Notes: generated by a model from the sequence alone, not told the origin. Shown: positions 19,323 to 29,133, counted from the stretch's first letter. The stretch: 64,000 bases of DNA from Salinispora oceanensis (GCF_000383575.1 NZ_KB911579.1:3318523-3382522), one strand, 5' to 3'. A program made the numbers and translations.

Positions 19323-20354
19323 GTGGCACGAATCGCGGTGGTCGCTGGGGACGGAATCGGTCCCGAGGTGGTCGCGCAGGCCCGCAAGGTCATCGATGCG
19401 GTGGTCCCGAACGTGCAGGCCACCGAGTACGACCTGGGTGCCGCGCGTTATCACCGCACCGGCGAGGTGCTGCCCGACTCGGTCCTCGCGGAGCTGGCTG
19501 GGCACGACGCCATCCTGTTGGGTGCGGTCGGTGACCCGAGCGTCCCGCCCGGCGTCCTGGAGCGGGGTCTGCTGCTGCGGCTGCGGTTCGCCTTCGACCA
19601 GTACGTCAACCTGCGCCCGGCCCGGCTCTGGGCCGGCGCGAGCGGTCCCCTCAGTGGCGTCAAGCCCGGCGAGGTCGACCTGGTGGTGGTCCGCGAAGGC
19701 ACCGAAGGGCTGTACGCCGGCGCGGGCGGCGCGCTGCACCGCGGTACCGCGGCCGAGATCGCCACCGAGGAGAGCCTGAACACCCGGCACGGGGTCGAGC
19801 GGGTGATCCGAGACGCGTTCCACCGGGCGGAACGGCGGGAGCGGCGCAAGGTCACCCTTGTGCACAAGACCAACGTGCTCACCCACGCCGGCTCGCTCTG
19901 GGCCCGTGCCTTCGCGGACGTCGCCGCCGAGCACCCGGACGTGACCACCGAATACCAGCATGTTGACGCCGCCGCGATGTTCCTGGTGACCCAGCCCCAG
20001 CGGTACGACGTGCTGGTCACCGACAACCTCTTCGGTGACATCCTCACCGACATCGCCGCCGCCGTCACCGGCGGAATCGGGCTCGCGGCCAGCGGCAGTA
20101 TCAATCCGGATCGCGCGTACCCGTCGATGTTCGAGCCGGTGCACGGCTCCGCGCCGGACATCGCCGGTCGCGGTCTGGCCGACCCGGTGGCAGCGGTACT
20201 CTCCGCCGCGCTCCTGCTCGACCAGCTCGGTCACGCCGAGCCGGCGTCCCGGATCACCGCTGCCGTGGCGGCAGAGCTGGCCGGGCGGGTGCCGGGCGCG
20301 CCGATCCGCACCGCGGAGGTCGGCGACCGGCTGGCAGGTCACGCGGCCGGCTGA
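19323..20354 (+). CDS. leuB: 3-isopropylmalate dehydrogenase
   Basis: A 343-residue NAD-dependent beta-decarboxylating dehydrogenase of leucine synthesis. In the citramalate route it also acts on 3-methylmalate. Diagnostic blocks are [10 protein letters not shown] at the N-terminus, [21 protein letters not shown] and [20 protein letters not shown], followed by [13 protein letters not shown]. The GTG at 19323 has AAGGGAG (19311-19317) 5 nt upstream. TACCCT at 19285-19290 is a possible -10. It is monocistronic, 243 bp before ilvE. Confidence 0.95.
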   Translation: MARIAVVAGDGIGPEVVAQARKVIDAVVPNVQATEYDLGAARYHRTGEVLPDSVLAELAGHDAILLGAVGDPSVPPGVLERGLLLRLRFAFDQYVNLRPARLWAGASGPLSGVKPGEVDLVVVREGTEGLYAGAGGALHRGTAAEIATEESLNTRHGVERVIRDAFHRAERRERRKVTLVHKTNVLTHAGSLWARAFADVAAEHPDVTTEYQHVDAAAMFLVTQPQRYDVLVTDNLFGDILTDIAAAVTGGIGLAASGSINPDRAYPSMFEPVHGSAPDIAGRGLADPVAAVLSAALLLDQLGHAEPASRITAAVAAELAGRVPGAPIRTAEVGDRLAGHAAG

Positions 20355-20597
20355 CCGTGAGCCGCTGGGGCGGCCCGTATTCAGTCACGCTGGGTAGGCG
20401 GTCGACAACCCGGTCAACGTCCGTGGGCAGCCGGGGCGAGCCATCCGTACGGCGGTCCCTGCGGCCCGGGTGCCGGTCGGAGCGGGCCGCGCCGGATGCC
20501 GCTACCCGCTGAACGACCGTTCGGGGTAAGTTTGCTCGCACCAGCTCGGCACGCGGGTCCGCATGCCGTCGTCATCCATTCCAGGGAGGTCAGTGCG

Positions 20598-21695
20598 ATG
20601 AGCGGTGGTGACAAGCTCGAGTTCGAGATCCGTCCGAATTCCGCGCCGGTATCCGCGGCGGACCGGGGCGCGCTGCTGGCCAACCCCGGCTTCGGGCGGG
20701 TTTTCACCGACCACATGGTTACTATCCGCTACGCCGCCGGGAAGGGCTGGTACGACGCCCGGGTCGAGGCACGGGCGCCGATCCCGATGGACCCGGCCGC
20801 CGCGGTCCTGCACTACGCCCAGGAAATCTTCGAGGGCATGAAGGCGTACCGCACCGCCAGCGGCGGCGTGACGATGTTCCGGCCGTACGCCAACGCCGCC
20901 CGGTTCGCCGCGTCCGCCCGGCGGATGGCGATGCCCGCCCTCCCCGAGCAGGCCTTCGTCGACTCGCTGCACCGGCTGATCGAGGTGGACCGGGACTGGA
21001 TTCCCGAGGGGGAGGACGGCAGCCTCTACCTGCGGCCGTTCATGTTCGCCAGCGAGGTCTTCCTCGGTGTGCGGCCCGCCAACGAATACCTCTACGCGGT
21101 GATCGCGTCCCCGGTCGGTGCGTACTTCTCCGGTGGGGTGAAGCCGGTGACCGTCTGGGCCTCGCCGGACTACACCCGGGCCGCGCCCGGGGGCACCGGC
21201 GCGGCCAAGTGTGGCGGCAACTACGCCAGCTCGCTGGTGGCCCAGGCAGAGGCGATCGAGCACGGCTGCGACCAGGTCGTCTTCCTGGACGCGGTGGAAC
21301 GCCGCTTCGTTGAGGAACTGGGCGGGATGAACCTCTTCTTCGTCTACGACGACGGCTCTCTGGTCACCCCGCCGCTGACCGGGACCATCCTGCCCGGCAT
21401 CACCCGGGAGTCGGTGCTCGCGCTCGCTGCCGCGGCCGGTCACCGGGTGGCGGAGCAGCCGATCGCTTTCGCCGACTGGCAGGCCGACGCGGCGAGCGGT
21501 CGACTGCGCGAGGTCTTCGCCTGCGGCACGGCTGCGGTGATCAATCCGGTCGGCACGGTCCGCTCTCCCGATGGTGAGTTCCGGATCGGTGGCGGTGAAC
21601 CCGGACCGGTCACCATGGCCCTGCGCCAGCAACTCGTCGACATCCAGCGGGGCAAGGCCACGGATCCGCAGAACTGGGTCCACCACGTGCTCTGA
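20598..21695 (+). CDS. ilvE: Branched-chain amino acid aminotransferase
   Basis: A 365-residue PLP enzyme (fold type IV) that makes Val, Leu and Ile from their 2-oxoacids with glutamate. Landmarks are [23 protein letters not shown], the Schiff-base Lys region [27 protein letters not shown] and a late [19 protein letters not shown] (20584-20590) is 7 nt before the ATG at 20598. It sits between leuB and a convergent phosphatase gene only 9 bp away. Confidence 0.95.
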   Translation: MSGGDKLEFEIRPNSAPVSAADRGALLANPGFGRVFTDHMVTIRYAAGKGWYDARVEARAPIPMDPAAAVLHYAQEIFEGMKAYRTASGGVTMFRPYANAARFAASARRMAMPALPEQAFVDSLHRLIEVDRDWIPEGEDGSLYLRPFMFASEVFLGVRPANEYLYAVIASPVGAYFSGGVKPVTVWASPDYTRAAPGGTGAAKCGGNYASSLVAQAEAIEHGCDQVVFLDAVERRFVEELGGMNLFFVYDDGSLVTPPLTGTILPGITRESVLALAAAAGHRVAEQPIAFADWQADAASGRLREVFACGTAAVINPVGTVRSPDGEFRIGGGEPGPVTMALRQQLVDIQRGKATDPQNWVHHVL

Positions 21696-21704
21696 GGGCT
21701 GCGG

Positions 21705-22433
21705 TTACGCCAGCAGGTGGTCGCGGAGCGCGGCCACCTGGGCGTCGGTGACGCCCGCGTGGCGCAGGTAGCCCTCGACCGTGCCGTAGCGGTCGCGCAG
21801 CTCGGTGAGGAACAGCAACATCGCCTCCTCGGGGCAGCGCAGCGGCGGCAGCGACGGGTGCAACGTCTTGCCCGTCGTGGCGAACCAGGCCCGGAAACGC
21901 TCGCCGCCCGCGGTGCTCAACGCGTAGTCGGCGGCGATGTCAGCGTCGGAGACGCCCAGTACGGCCAGGGTGAGACCACAGACGATGCCGGTTCGGTCCT
22001 TGCCGGCGACGCAATGCACCAAAAGTGGGGCGTTGGTCTCGTCCGCGATCAGCCCGATCGCGGCGGCCAGGCCGGCGGTGCCGGTCGCGGCCAGGTCGGC
22101 GTACCGGTCGGCGAGGTAGCGGGCGAGGTCGGCACCGGGCTGGTAAGGGTTTTCGGCCCAATCGGCGTGCTCCGGGTGGATGTGCCGCCAGGTCAGCCCC
22201 GCGAAGTCCGGGATCCGGCCATCCCGGTCCACCTCGTACGGCCGGCGTAGGTCGAGCACGGTGCGGACGCCGAACGCGGCGAACGCCGTCCGGTCGGCGC
22301 CAGCCAGCCGGTGCGGGGTGTCCGAGCGGAACAGCCGGCCACTTCGGACGATGCGTCCGTCGTGGCCGGTGGGCCCACCGACGTCGCGAAAGTTGAACAG
22401 ACTGTCAAATTGAGTTACGTCAAGGGGATCCAC
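21705..22433 (-). CDS. Protein tyrosine/serine phosphatase
   Basis: A 242-residue protein of the bacterial tyrosine-phosphatase (DSP-like) family. It begins with FNFRDVGG and has VRSGRLFRSDTPHRL and the active-site loop HCVAGKDRTG (Cys nucleophile and Arg). The Lys and Asp in the loop are typical of phosphatases that may also use phosphoinositides. No signal peptide is seen. GTG 22433 is taken as the start because TACCGT lies exactly 6 nt upstream, suggesting a leaderless mRNA; an ATG at 22481 has no support. Confidence 0.88.
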   Translation of the reverse strand: MDPLDVTQFDSLFNFRDVGGPTGHDGRIVRSGRLFRSDTPHRLAGADRTAFAAFGVRTVLDLRRPYEVDRDGRIPDFAGLTWRHIHPEHADWAENPYQPGADLARYLADRYADLAATGTAGLAAAIGLIADETNAPLLVHCVAGKDRTGIVCGLTLAVLGVSDADIAADYALSTAGGERFRAWFATTGKTLHPSLPPLRCPEEAMLLFLTELRDRYGTVEGYLRHAGVTDAQVAALRDHLLA

Positions 22434-22477
22434 GCTGACACGGTAGCGGTATGACCCGGCGTCGGTGGTCCTACCGA

Positions 22478-22939
22478 TCATCGCTCGCGCGCGGTGCCCG
22501 GTGGGATGGCGGCGTACGTGTCGCCGTAGTAGCCACCGAGCCGGTCCCGGTACGCCGGATCGGTGTCCGCGGTCTCGTCGTACTCCGGCGCGGCCCTGAT
22601 CTGGTCTTTGCTCCGGTCAATATGGACCTTCCGGGTGTTGTGGTCAACGTGGCTGATGGTGCCGGCGGGGAGCATGACCCGGCGACCGAATAGCCACGGG
22701 CCGGTGTCCACCACGAGGTAGCTGGAGTTGACCACGTAGCTGGCCTGGTCCACCTTCCCGATTCCACCGTCGCTCGCCTCGACGTGGTAGCCAGCCAGGT
22801 CGATGTCGGTGGGGGTTTCGGCGCGGTAGCGCCACGGTTCGAAGGCGCTGCCGGGCGAGCCGTCGGGGGTGCTGCTCGGGCCGCCGGTGCCAAGCGGACT
22901 CGGCGTCGGGCGGGCCGGATGCGGGTCGCGCTGTGCCAT
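22478..22939 (-). CDS. PRC-barrel domain protein
   Basis: 153 residues. AAGGAGAC lies directly before the ATG at 22939, a strong ribosome site that fixes the start. A disordered Pro/Ser/Gly N-terminus (1-45) precedes a PRC-barrel domain (about 60-115), with YHVEASDGGIGKVDQASYVV and GRRVMLPAGTISHVD. The tail resembles other actinobacterial PRC-barrel proteins (YDETADTDPAYRDRLGGYYG). Such proteins are often linked to stress or RNA metabolism, but the role is unknown. It is divergent from the cimA leader. Confidence 0.82.
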   Translation of the reverse strand: MAQRDPHPARPTPSPLGTGGPSSTPDGSPGSAFEPWRYRAETPTDIDLAGYHVEASDGGIGKVDQASYVVNSSYLVVDTGPWLFGRRVMLPAGTISHVDHNTRKVHIDRSKDQIRAAPEYDETADTDPAYRDRLGGYYGDTYAAIPPGTARER

Positions 22940-23196
22940 GGCGTCTCCTTCCATCCCTGGGCACTCCGGTCGGCGTCGGGCCTCCGCGGGGGGTGGTACC
23001 CGGTGTCGAGCTGGGTACACCGTCACCACCACCGCCGCGCTGACCACGGGGAGAATGCTGCAGTGCTGCCACCCCGGAAGCAGCGGGGAAGGCCGTTCGT
23101 GCGCGGCGCGTAGTTTGGGTGGGTCGACGCCGACGATCTCCGAAAGTCGTCCCGGAATGCGGATTCGGCCGGCCCGACGGGCCCAGGGCTGGCAGA

Positions 23197-23238
23197 GTGA
23201 AGTTCGTGAACCGCACCGTCCGCATTATTGGCAGCTAG
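23197..23238 (+). CDS. cimA leader peptide with tandem Ile codons
   Basis: GTG at 23197 opens a frame coding VKFVNRTVRIIGS and ending TAG at 23236-23238. Two ATT (Ile) codons lie side by side near the end, and isoleucine is the end product of the pathway opened by the downstream gene. A terminator hairpin follows about 30 nt later. No strong Shine-Dalgarno sequence is visible, so translation may be leaderless or start at the second GTG (23206). Confidence 0.65.
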   Translation: MKFVNRTVRIIGS

Positions 23239-23267
23239 CGCGCCGGCCTCCCGTCCGCCGAGCGCGC

Positions 23268-23297
23268 AGACCTCCCACGTTCGTGGGGGGTCTTTTT
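23268..23297 (+). promoter_or_regulatory. cimA attenuator terminator
   Basis: GACCTCCCAC (23269-23278) pairs with GTGGGGGGTC (23283-23292), with loop GTTC and one G-T pair, then TTTTT (23293-23297). It lies between the Ile-Ile leader peptide and cimA. Upstream, GCGCGC at 23239-23244 and 23262-23267 can pair with each other. An additional CCTCCC at 23247-23252 could compete for the G-run, offering alternative folds. Confidence 0.75.
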
Positions 23298-23319
23298 GTT
23301 GCCGCAGAGAGGATTCCTA

Positions 23320-24945
23320 ATGACCTTCCAGGTCTACGACACGACCTTGCGCGACGGCGCCCAGCGCGAGGGGCTCAGCTATTCGGTGGCCGACAAACTC
23401 GCGGTGGCCCGGCTCCTTGACGAGTTCGGGGTGGGCTTCATCGAGGGTGGGTGGCCGGGCGCGGTACCGAAGGACACCGAGTTCTTCCGCCGGGCTCGTA
23501 CCGAACTCGAGCTGCGTCACGCGGTGCTGGTGGCCTTCGGCGCCACCCGGCGTGCCGGCCGGCAGGTTGACGACGACCCGCAGGTGCGCAGCCTGCTCGC
23601 CGCCGAGACCCCCGCCGTCACGCTCGTCGCCAAGGCCGACCTGCGGCACGTGCAGCGGGCGCTGCGTACCTCTGCCGACGAGAACCTGGCGATGGTCCAC
23701 GACACCGTGACGCACCTGGTGGCGCAGGGGCGGCGGGTCTTCGTTGACGGGGAGCACTTCTTCGACGGCTACCGCGACGACCCCGGGTTCACCTCGTCGG
23801 TGGTGGAGGCCGCACTCGCCGCCGGCGCCGAGCGGTTCGTGCTCTGTGACACCAACGGTGGCATGCTCCCCTCCCAGGTCACCGCCGTGATCGTCGACCT
23901 CACCGCCCGGCTCGGGGTTTCGGCCGAGCAGCTCGGCATCCACACCCAGGACGACACCGCCTGCGCGGTCGCCAACACCATCGCCGCGGTGGAGGCGGGC
24001 GTGCGGCACGTGCAGGGCACCGCCAACGGGTACGGCGAGCGACCCGGCAACGCCGACCTCTTCGCCGTGGTGGCGAACCTGCAACTCAAGCTCGGGCTGC
24101 CGGTCCTACCCGAGGGCTGTCTGGAGCAGATGGTGCGGGTGTCCCGCGGCATCGCCGAACTCGCCACCATCGTCCCCGACGACCATCAGGCGTACGTCGG
24201 GGCGGCGGCCTTCGCCCACAAGGCGGGGCTGCACGCGAGTGCGATCAAGGTGGATCCGTTGTTCTACAACCACATCGACCCGCAGCTGGTGGGGAACCGG
24301 ATGCGCATCCTCGTCACCGAGATGGCCGGTCGGGCCAGCATCGAACTCAAGAGCCGGGAGTTGGGCCTCGAGCTGGCCGACCACCCGGAGACGCTGGACC
24401 GGGTCGCCAAGCGGGTCAAGGAACTGGAGGCCGAGGGCTGGTCGTTCGAGGCCGCCGACGCCTCGTTCGAGCTGCTGGTCCGCTCCGAGCTGCCGGACGC
24501 GGCGCCGCCCCGACCATTCACGCTTGAGTCCTACCGGATCCTGGTCGAGCACCGTGAGGACGGCGCGGTGGTCTCCGAGGCGACCGTCAAGGTCCGGGTA
24601 CGCGGCGAGCGGGTGATCGCCACCGCGGAGGGGAACGGCCCGGTCAACGCGCTCGACGAGGCGCTGCGTACTGGTCTGGTCATGCACTACCCCGAGCTGC
24701 GCGACTTCGAGTTGGCCGACTACAAGGTGGGGATTCTGGCGGGCAGCCACGGCACCGGGGCGGTGACCCGGGTGCTGGTGGAGACGTCGGACCGCGCCGG
24801 TCGGGACTGGACCACGGTGGGCGTGCACCCCAACGTGGTGGAGGCGAGCTGGGACGCGCTGGTTGACGCCCTGACCTACGGGCTGGACCAGGCGCGGGGC
24901 GGACGATCCGGGTTCAACCGGCCGGCGGGAGACGAAGCTCGGTGA
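23320..24945 (+). CDS. cimA: (R)-citramalate synthase
   Basis: A 541-residue DRE-TIM family enzyme that condenses pyruvate and acetyl-CoA to citramalate. This is the first step of threonine-independent isoleucine synthesis. The catalytic motif DTTLRDGAQREG sits at residues 7-18, with metal-binding HTQDD later and FAHKAGLHASA, FYNHIDPQLVGN characteristic of this branch rather than LeuA. The C-terminal third (about 380-541) is the LeuA-type dimer regulatory domain, where isoleucine would bind. AGAGAGGA precedes the ATG at 23320. The 3' end overlaps the convergent phosphatase gene by 32 nt. Homocitrate synthase activity is less likely. Confidence 0.92.
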   Translation: MTFQVYDTTLRDGAQREGLSYSVADKLAVARLLDEFGVGFIEGGWPGAVPKDTEFFRRARTELELRHAVLVAFGATRRAGRQVDDDPQVRSLLAAETPAVTLVAKADLRHVQRALRTSADENLAMVHDTVTHLVAQGRRVFVDGEHFFDGYRDDPGFTSSVVEAALAAGAERFVLCDTNGGMLPSQVTAVIVDLTARLGVSAEQLGIHTQDDTACAVANTIAAVEAGVRHVQGTANGYGERPGNADLFAVVANLQLKLGLPVLPEGCLEQMVRVSRGIAELATIVPDDHQAYVGAAAFAHKAGLHASAIKVDPLFYNHIDPQLVGNRMRILVTEMAGRASIELKSRELGLELADHPETLDRVAKRVKELEAEGWSFEAADASFELLVRSELPDAAPPRPFTLESYRILVEHREDGAVVSEATVKVRVRGERVIATAEGNGPVNALDEALRTGLVMHYPELRDFELADYKVGILAGSHGTGAVTRVLVETSDRAGRDWTTVGVHPNVVEASWDALVDALTYGLDQARGGRSGFNRPAGDEAR

Positions 24946-25900
24946 AGACCGCGCGGTGGTCGCTGCCCGGGATCCCGTACACCGTGGTGGACCGGACCGC
25001 GATCCGCCGGTCCACCAGTACGTGGTCGATGGTGACCGGTGGAATCAGGTCCCCGTCGTACGGCCCCCAGGTGCCGGTGAGCCCGGTCCCGGCAGCATCC
25101 GCCGCGTCCACGTACCCGGTGTCCAGCAGGGCGCGCAGCGGGGCGTGGTCGAGGGTGGCGTTGAAGTCCCCGGCGAGGATGCGGAGCTGTCCGTCCGGGG
25201 TGGCGGGGGGTTGGGCGGCGAGGTCCCGGCGCCAGTTTCCGACCTGGTCGAGCGCGTACGGGGCGGAGGGGTGTACCGACTCGACCTGGACCGGCGGTGC
25301 CGCCGGGACGAGGATGGTTCCGTAGGCCTGGCGGAAGCCCCAGCCGTTGCTGTTCTGCCGGACGCCGCCCGCGCTGATCGGGTAGCGCGCGTACAGCCCG
25401 GAGCCGGGGGTCCCCTCAACGGGGTGTAGCTCCCGGTACGGCAGGAGCTGGTCGAGCCCCAACCGGTCCAACTCGGCCGCGGTGGCCGGGGTGAACTCCT
25501 GTACGGCCAAGACCTCCACCGAGTGCCGGCGGACGAGGTCAACCAGTGCCTCGGCGTCGGCGGCGCCGGCCAGCAGGTTGGCGGTCAGCAGCCGTACCGG
25601 CGGGCCGGTGACGGCCGGCGGGGTGGATGCGAATGTCCGCGGTGCCACCACGGCGACCAGCGCCACCGTCGTCACCGCCGCCACCACCGCCGGCCGCCAG
25701 CGGCGCAACGCGAGGAGCAGGATCAGGGGCAGCAGGCTGGCCGCGGCGGCGTACGGGGTGAAGGCCAGCAGCTGGACGAGGGGCCCGTGGTCGAGGCCGA
25801 GCAGGCGGACGGCCGCCCAGGCGGCCCCCGGTGTTACGGCCAGCCAACCGGCCACAGTTGTTGCTGTCGGTCGCCGACGGGGGGTACCTGTTTCCGCCAC
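24914..25900 (-). CDS. Membrane-anchored endonuclease/exonuclease/phosphatase family protein
   Basis: 328 residues. Three hydrophobic helices occupy about residues 15-90. An EEP domain follows (about 100-325) with LLTANLLAG, VLAVQEFT (catalytic Glu), LAGDFNAT and PGSDHRAVF (catalytic His). Such proteins cleave phosphodiesters, and with this topology the domain is probably extracytoplasmic. GTG at 25900 has TAGGCT 6 nt upstream (25907-25912, minus strand), suggesting leaderless transcription. The last 32 nt overlap cimA. Confidence 0.88.
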   Translation of the reverse strand: MAETGTPRRRPTATTVAGWLAVTPGAAWAAVRLLGLDHGPLVQLLAFTPYAAAASLLPLILLLALRRWRPAVVAAVTTVALVAVVAPRTFASTPPAVTGPPVRLLTANLLAGAADAEALVDLVRRHSVEVLAVQEFTPATAAELDRLGLDQLLPYRELHPVEGTPGSGLYARYPISAGGVRQNSNGWGFRQAYGTILVPAAPPVQVESVHPSAPYALDQVGNWRRDLAAQPPATPDGQLRILAGDFNATLDHAPLRALLDTGYVDAADAAGTGLTGTWGPYDGDLIPPVTIDHVLVDRRIAVRSTTVYGIPGSDHRAVFTELRLPPAG

Positions 25901-26066
25901 GACAGCAGCCTAGGGCACGCCGCTCTGCCTCCGCCCTGCCCCGAAGCTGCCGAAGGCCTTCAGCGTTCCATTGGTTTTGTCCAGTATCGAGGGGAATCGT
26001 CGCTAGTGGGACATCCAGTGCGGTAAGTCCGACGTTTGCTGACGATTGGCGCGGGAAGCAAGCACC

Positions 26067-27113
26067 GTGACGGACATCTCGGACACCCTGGCCCCCGAGC
26101 CCAGCTCGGTCGATCCCGACACAGCTGGCACCGAGCTACGACAGACTCTCGCCGAGGTCCGGCGCGTGATCGTTGGGCAGGACCAGCTCGTGGAACGCCT
26201 ACTCACCGCGCTTATCGCCGACGGACACTGCCTCCTGGAAGGGGTACCCGGCGTCGCGAAAACACTCGCCGCGCAGACCCTCGCCACCGTCGTCGGCGGC
26301 AGCTTCTCCCGCATTCAGTTCACTCCCGACCTGGTTCCCTCCGACATCGTCGGCACCCGCGTCTATCGGGCATCCCGGGAGACGTTCGATGTCGAGCTGG
26401 GTCCGGTCATGGCCAACCTGGTCCTCGCCGACGAGATCAATCGCGCTCCGGCGAAGGTGCAGTCCGCGCTGCTGGAGGCGATGGCCGAACGTCAGGTCTC
26501 GATCGGCGGGCGGAGCTGGGAGGTCCCGGCGCCGTTCCTGGTGTTGGCCACCCAGAACCCGATCGAGTCCGAGGGGGTGTACCAGCTCCCGGAGGCGCAG
26601 CGAGACCGGTTCCTGATGAAGGTGACGGTGGACTACCCGAGCGACGCCGACGAACTCGCCATCCTCTACCGGATGAGCAGCGACCGGCCGACGCCCCAGC
26701 CGGTACTCGACCCGCAACGGCTGCTCGACCTCCAGGCCCGGGCGAGCCGGGTCTTCGTGCACCACGCGCTCGCCGAGTACGTGGTCCGACTGATCCTGGC
26801 CACCCGGGACCCGGTCCGGTTCGGCCTGCCCGACGTCGCCCCGCTGCTCGCCTACGGGGCGAGCCCCCGCGCCACCCTTGGCCTGGTCGCCGCCGCCCGA
26901 GCCCAGGCCCTGCTGCGTGGCCGGGAGTACGTGCTGCCCGAAGACGTCCGCGAGTTGGCGCCCGACGTGCTCGCCCACCGGCTGGTCCTCTCCTTCGACG
27001 CGGTCGCCGACGGGGTGTCGGCCGAATCGGTCATCCGCCGGCTGGTCAACGCGGTACCGCCGCCCCGGGTCGCCGGGGTGACCGAGGCCGCGCCCCACCT
27101 GGCGGCGGCGTGA
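26067..27113 (+). CDS. MoxR-family AAA+ ATPase
   Basis: 348 residues. Walker A is EGVPGVAKT, Walker B LVLADEINR, sensor 1 ATQNPIESEGVYQLPEAQRDRF, and a C-terminal lid has SPRATLGLV. MoxR proteins act as chaperones that mature partner complexes, often together with von Willebrand A proteins. Here it is translationally coupled by a GTGA overlap to a DUF58 gene and then a VWA membrane protein, the standard MoxR-DUF58-BatA-like operon. GTG 26067 is preferred over a TTG at 26046. Confidence 0.93.
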   Translation: MTDISDTLAPEPSSVDPDTAGTELRQTLAEVRRVIVGQDQLVERLLTALIADGHCLLEGVPGVAKTLAAQTLATVVGGSFSRIQFTPDLVPSDIVGTRVYRASRETFDVELGPVMANLVLADEINRAPAKVQSALLEAMAERQVSIGGRSWEVPAPFLVLATQNPIESEGVYQLPEAQRDRFLMKVTVDYPSDADELAILYRMSSDRPTPQPVLDPQRLLDLQARASRVFVHHALAEYVVRLILATRDPVRFGLPDVAPLLAYGASPRATLGLVAAARAQALLRGREYVLPEDVRELAPDVLAHRLVLSFDAVADGVSAESVIRRLVNAVPPPRVAGVTEAAPHLAAA

Positions 27114-28126
27114 GGTGGCGCGGTCGGCCCGCGGGCCCGGTGCCGCCGGACCCCGGCCTGGCCGACCTGGCCGGGGACCGGCGGCTCCGCCGGCTCGAGC
27201 TGGCCGTGACCCGGCGGCTCGACGGCCTGCTGCACGGCCAGTACCAGGGACTGCTCCCCGGGCCGGGCAGCGAACCGGCCGGCAGTCGGGAGTACCGGCC
27301 CGGTGAGGACGAGGTCCGCCGGATGGACTGGGCGGTGACCGCGCGGACCACCGTGCCGCACGTGCGTCAGCTCGACGCCGACCGGGAACTCACCACCTGG
27401 CTCCTGGTAGACGCCAGCGTCAGCATGGAGTACGGCACGGCCGAGCTGGACAAGCGGGAACTCGCGGTAGCCGCCGTCGCGGCGGTGGGCTTCCTCACCG
27501 CCGGGGTGGGCAACCGGCTCGGCGCGTCGGTGCTCACCCCGACCGGGCTCCGCCGCCACGCCCCCGGTAGCGGCCGTACCCATCTCTTCGGGCTGCTTCG
27601 CACGTTGTTGGCCGCTCCCCGGCACGGCGGGTACGACCAGGACACCGCGCCGCTCGCGCCCCCCGACCTGGCCGCCGCGCTGGACGGTGTCCGCCGGGTG
27701 GCCACCCGCCGCGGGCTCGTGGTGGTGATCTCGGACTTCCTGGATGGCCTGCCCGAATCGCCCGGGCAGCCCGCTCCCTGGGAACAGCTCCTGCGGCGGC
27801 TCGCCGTTCGGCACCAGGTGCTCGCGGTGGAGGTGACCGACCCGCGGGAGTGGGAGCTGCCCGACGTTGGCCTGGTCACCCTGGTGGACCCGGAGAGCGG
27901 CCGGCGGCGGGAGGTCTGGACCGGCGACCCCCGGCTGCGCCAGCGGTACGCCGCGGCGGCGGCCGCCCAGCGGGACCAGGTACGCCAGGCGCTACGCCGG
28001 GGCGGGGCGGCGCACCTGCCGCTGCGGACCGACCGGGACTGGGTCGCCGACATCGTGCGGCACGTGCACCAACAACGCCGGCTGGCGACCGTCCCGGTCC
28101 CGGCCGGGAGGGGAGGTGGCGGGTGA
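27110..28126 (+). CDS. DUF58 domain protein (MoxR partner)
   Basis: 338 residues. The DUF58 core is visible as SREYRPGEDEVRRMDWAV near residue 65, followed by a VWA-like strand LLVDASVSM (DxSxS metal site) and LVVVISDFLDG. No membrane segment is seen. It starts with GTG at 27110, inside the stop of moxR, and its own stop overlaps the next start in a second GTGA, so three proteins are made in coupled fashion. It probably bridges the MoxR chaperone and the membrane VWA protein; its client is unknown. Confidence 0.88.
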   Translation: MRWRGRPAGPVPPDPGLADLAGDRRLRRLELAVTRRLDGLLHGQYQGLLPGPGSEPAGSREYRPGEDEVRRMDWAVTARTTVPHVRQLDADRELTTWLLVDASVSMEYGTAELDKRELAVAAVAAVGFLTAGVGNRLGASVLTPTGLRRHAPGSGRTHLFGLLRTLLAAPRHGGYDQDTAPLAPPDLAAALDGVRRVATRRGLVVVISDFLDGLPESPGQPAPWEQLLRRLAVRHQVLAVEVTDPREWELPDVGLVTLVDPESGRRREVWTGDPRLRQRYAAAAAAQRDQVRQALRRGGAAHLPLRTDRDWVADIVRHVHQQRRLATVPVPAGRGGGG

Positions 28127-29082
28127 TCTGGCTGTCGCCGACCCGGCTGTGGCTGCTGCTCGCCGTGCTCGGACTGGTCGCCGGCTACGTTCTGCTGCAG
28201 CGCCGCCGGAGCCAGTACGCGGTGCGGTTCACGAACCTGCGGCTGCTGGACCGGGTGGCACCACAGCGACCGGCCTGGCGCCGGCACGTGCCGGCCGGGC
28301 TCTTCCTGGCGATGCTGGCGTTGCTGGTGGTCGGCTTCGCTCGACCCACCGCCGAGGTGCGGGTTCCCCGGGAACGGGCGACCGTGATGGTGGCGGTGGA
28401 CGTCTCCACCTCGATGCTCGCCGGGGACGTGGAGCCGGACCGGCTCAGCGCCGCCAAGGAGTCGGCCCGTCGCTTCGTGGACGGCCTCCCCGACGAGTTC
28501 AACGTGGGCCTGGTCGCCTTCGCCGGCAGCGCCGCTGTCCTGGTGCCGCCGGACACCGACCGGGAGGCGCTCGACGAGGGGATCGATCGGCTGCTCGAGG
28601 GGGCGACCGGGGTGCAGGGCACCGCGATCGGAGAGGCGATCAACACCTCGCTCGGAGCGGTGAAGGCGCTGGACGGGGAGGCGGCGACGGACCCGCCGCC
28701 GGCCCGGATCGTGCTGCTCTCCGACGGGGCCAACACCTCCGGTATGGACCCGATGGAGGCGGCGGCCGACGCGGTGGAGATGGAGGTCCCCGTGCACACC
28801 ATCGCCTTCGGCACCGCCTCCGGCTACGTGGACCGGGGCGGCCGGCCGATCCAGGTGCCGGTTGACGGGCAGACCCTCGACGCGGTCGCCCGGGAGACCG
28901 GCGGACAGTTCCACGAGGCGGTCAGCGTCGAGGAGTTGCGCGCGGTTTACGACGACATCGGCAGTTCGGTGGGGTACCGCACCAAGCGGCAGGACGTCTC
29001 GGCCCGGTTCATCGGCCTCAGCCTGGTCTTCGCGCTGGGAGCGGCGGCCGGCTCAATGCGTTGGTTCTCCCGCCTGCCCTGA
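28123..29082 (+). CDS. Membrane von Willebrand factor A protein, BatA-like
   Basis: 319 residues. A hydrophobic segment at about 5-20 and another at about 55-72 flank a short loop. The VWA domain (about 82-270) has a complete metal-ion-dependent adhesion site: DVSTS, a downstream Thr in QGTAIGEA, and LLSDGANTSG. A last hydrophobic segment lies near 290-310. The layout matches BatA/BatB-type proteins of MoxR operons. GGGAGG precedes the GTG at 28123. Confidence 0.88.
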   Translation: MIWLSPTRLWLLLAVLGLVAGYVLLQRRRSQYAVRFTNLRLLDRVAPQRPAWRRHVPAGLFLAMLALLVVGFARPTAEVRVPRERATVMVAVDVSTSMLAGDVEPDRLSAAKESARRFVDGLPDEFNVGLVAFAGSAAVLVPPDTDREALDEGIDRLLEGATGVQGTAIGEAINTSLGAVKALDGEAATDPPPARIVLLSDGANTSGMDPMEAAADAVEMEVPVHTIAFGTASGYVDRGGRPIQVPVDGQTLDAVARETGGQFHEAVSVEELRAVYDDIGSSVGYRTKRQDVSARFIGLSLVFALGAAAGSMRWFSRLP

Positions 29083-29133
29083 GCCCGCCGGGTGGCTGGG
29101 TGCAGGCGGCCGATCGACACGAGGAGCGTGGGT

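Noticed and set aside
20355..20597. Leader peptide or attenuator before ilvE
   Set aside because: No short frame rich in branched-chain codons and no terminator with a T-run; only GC-rich sequence and a good ribosome site.
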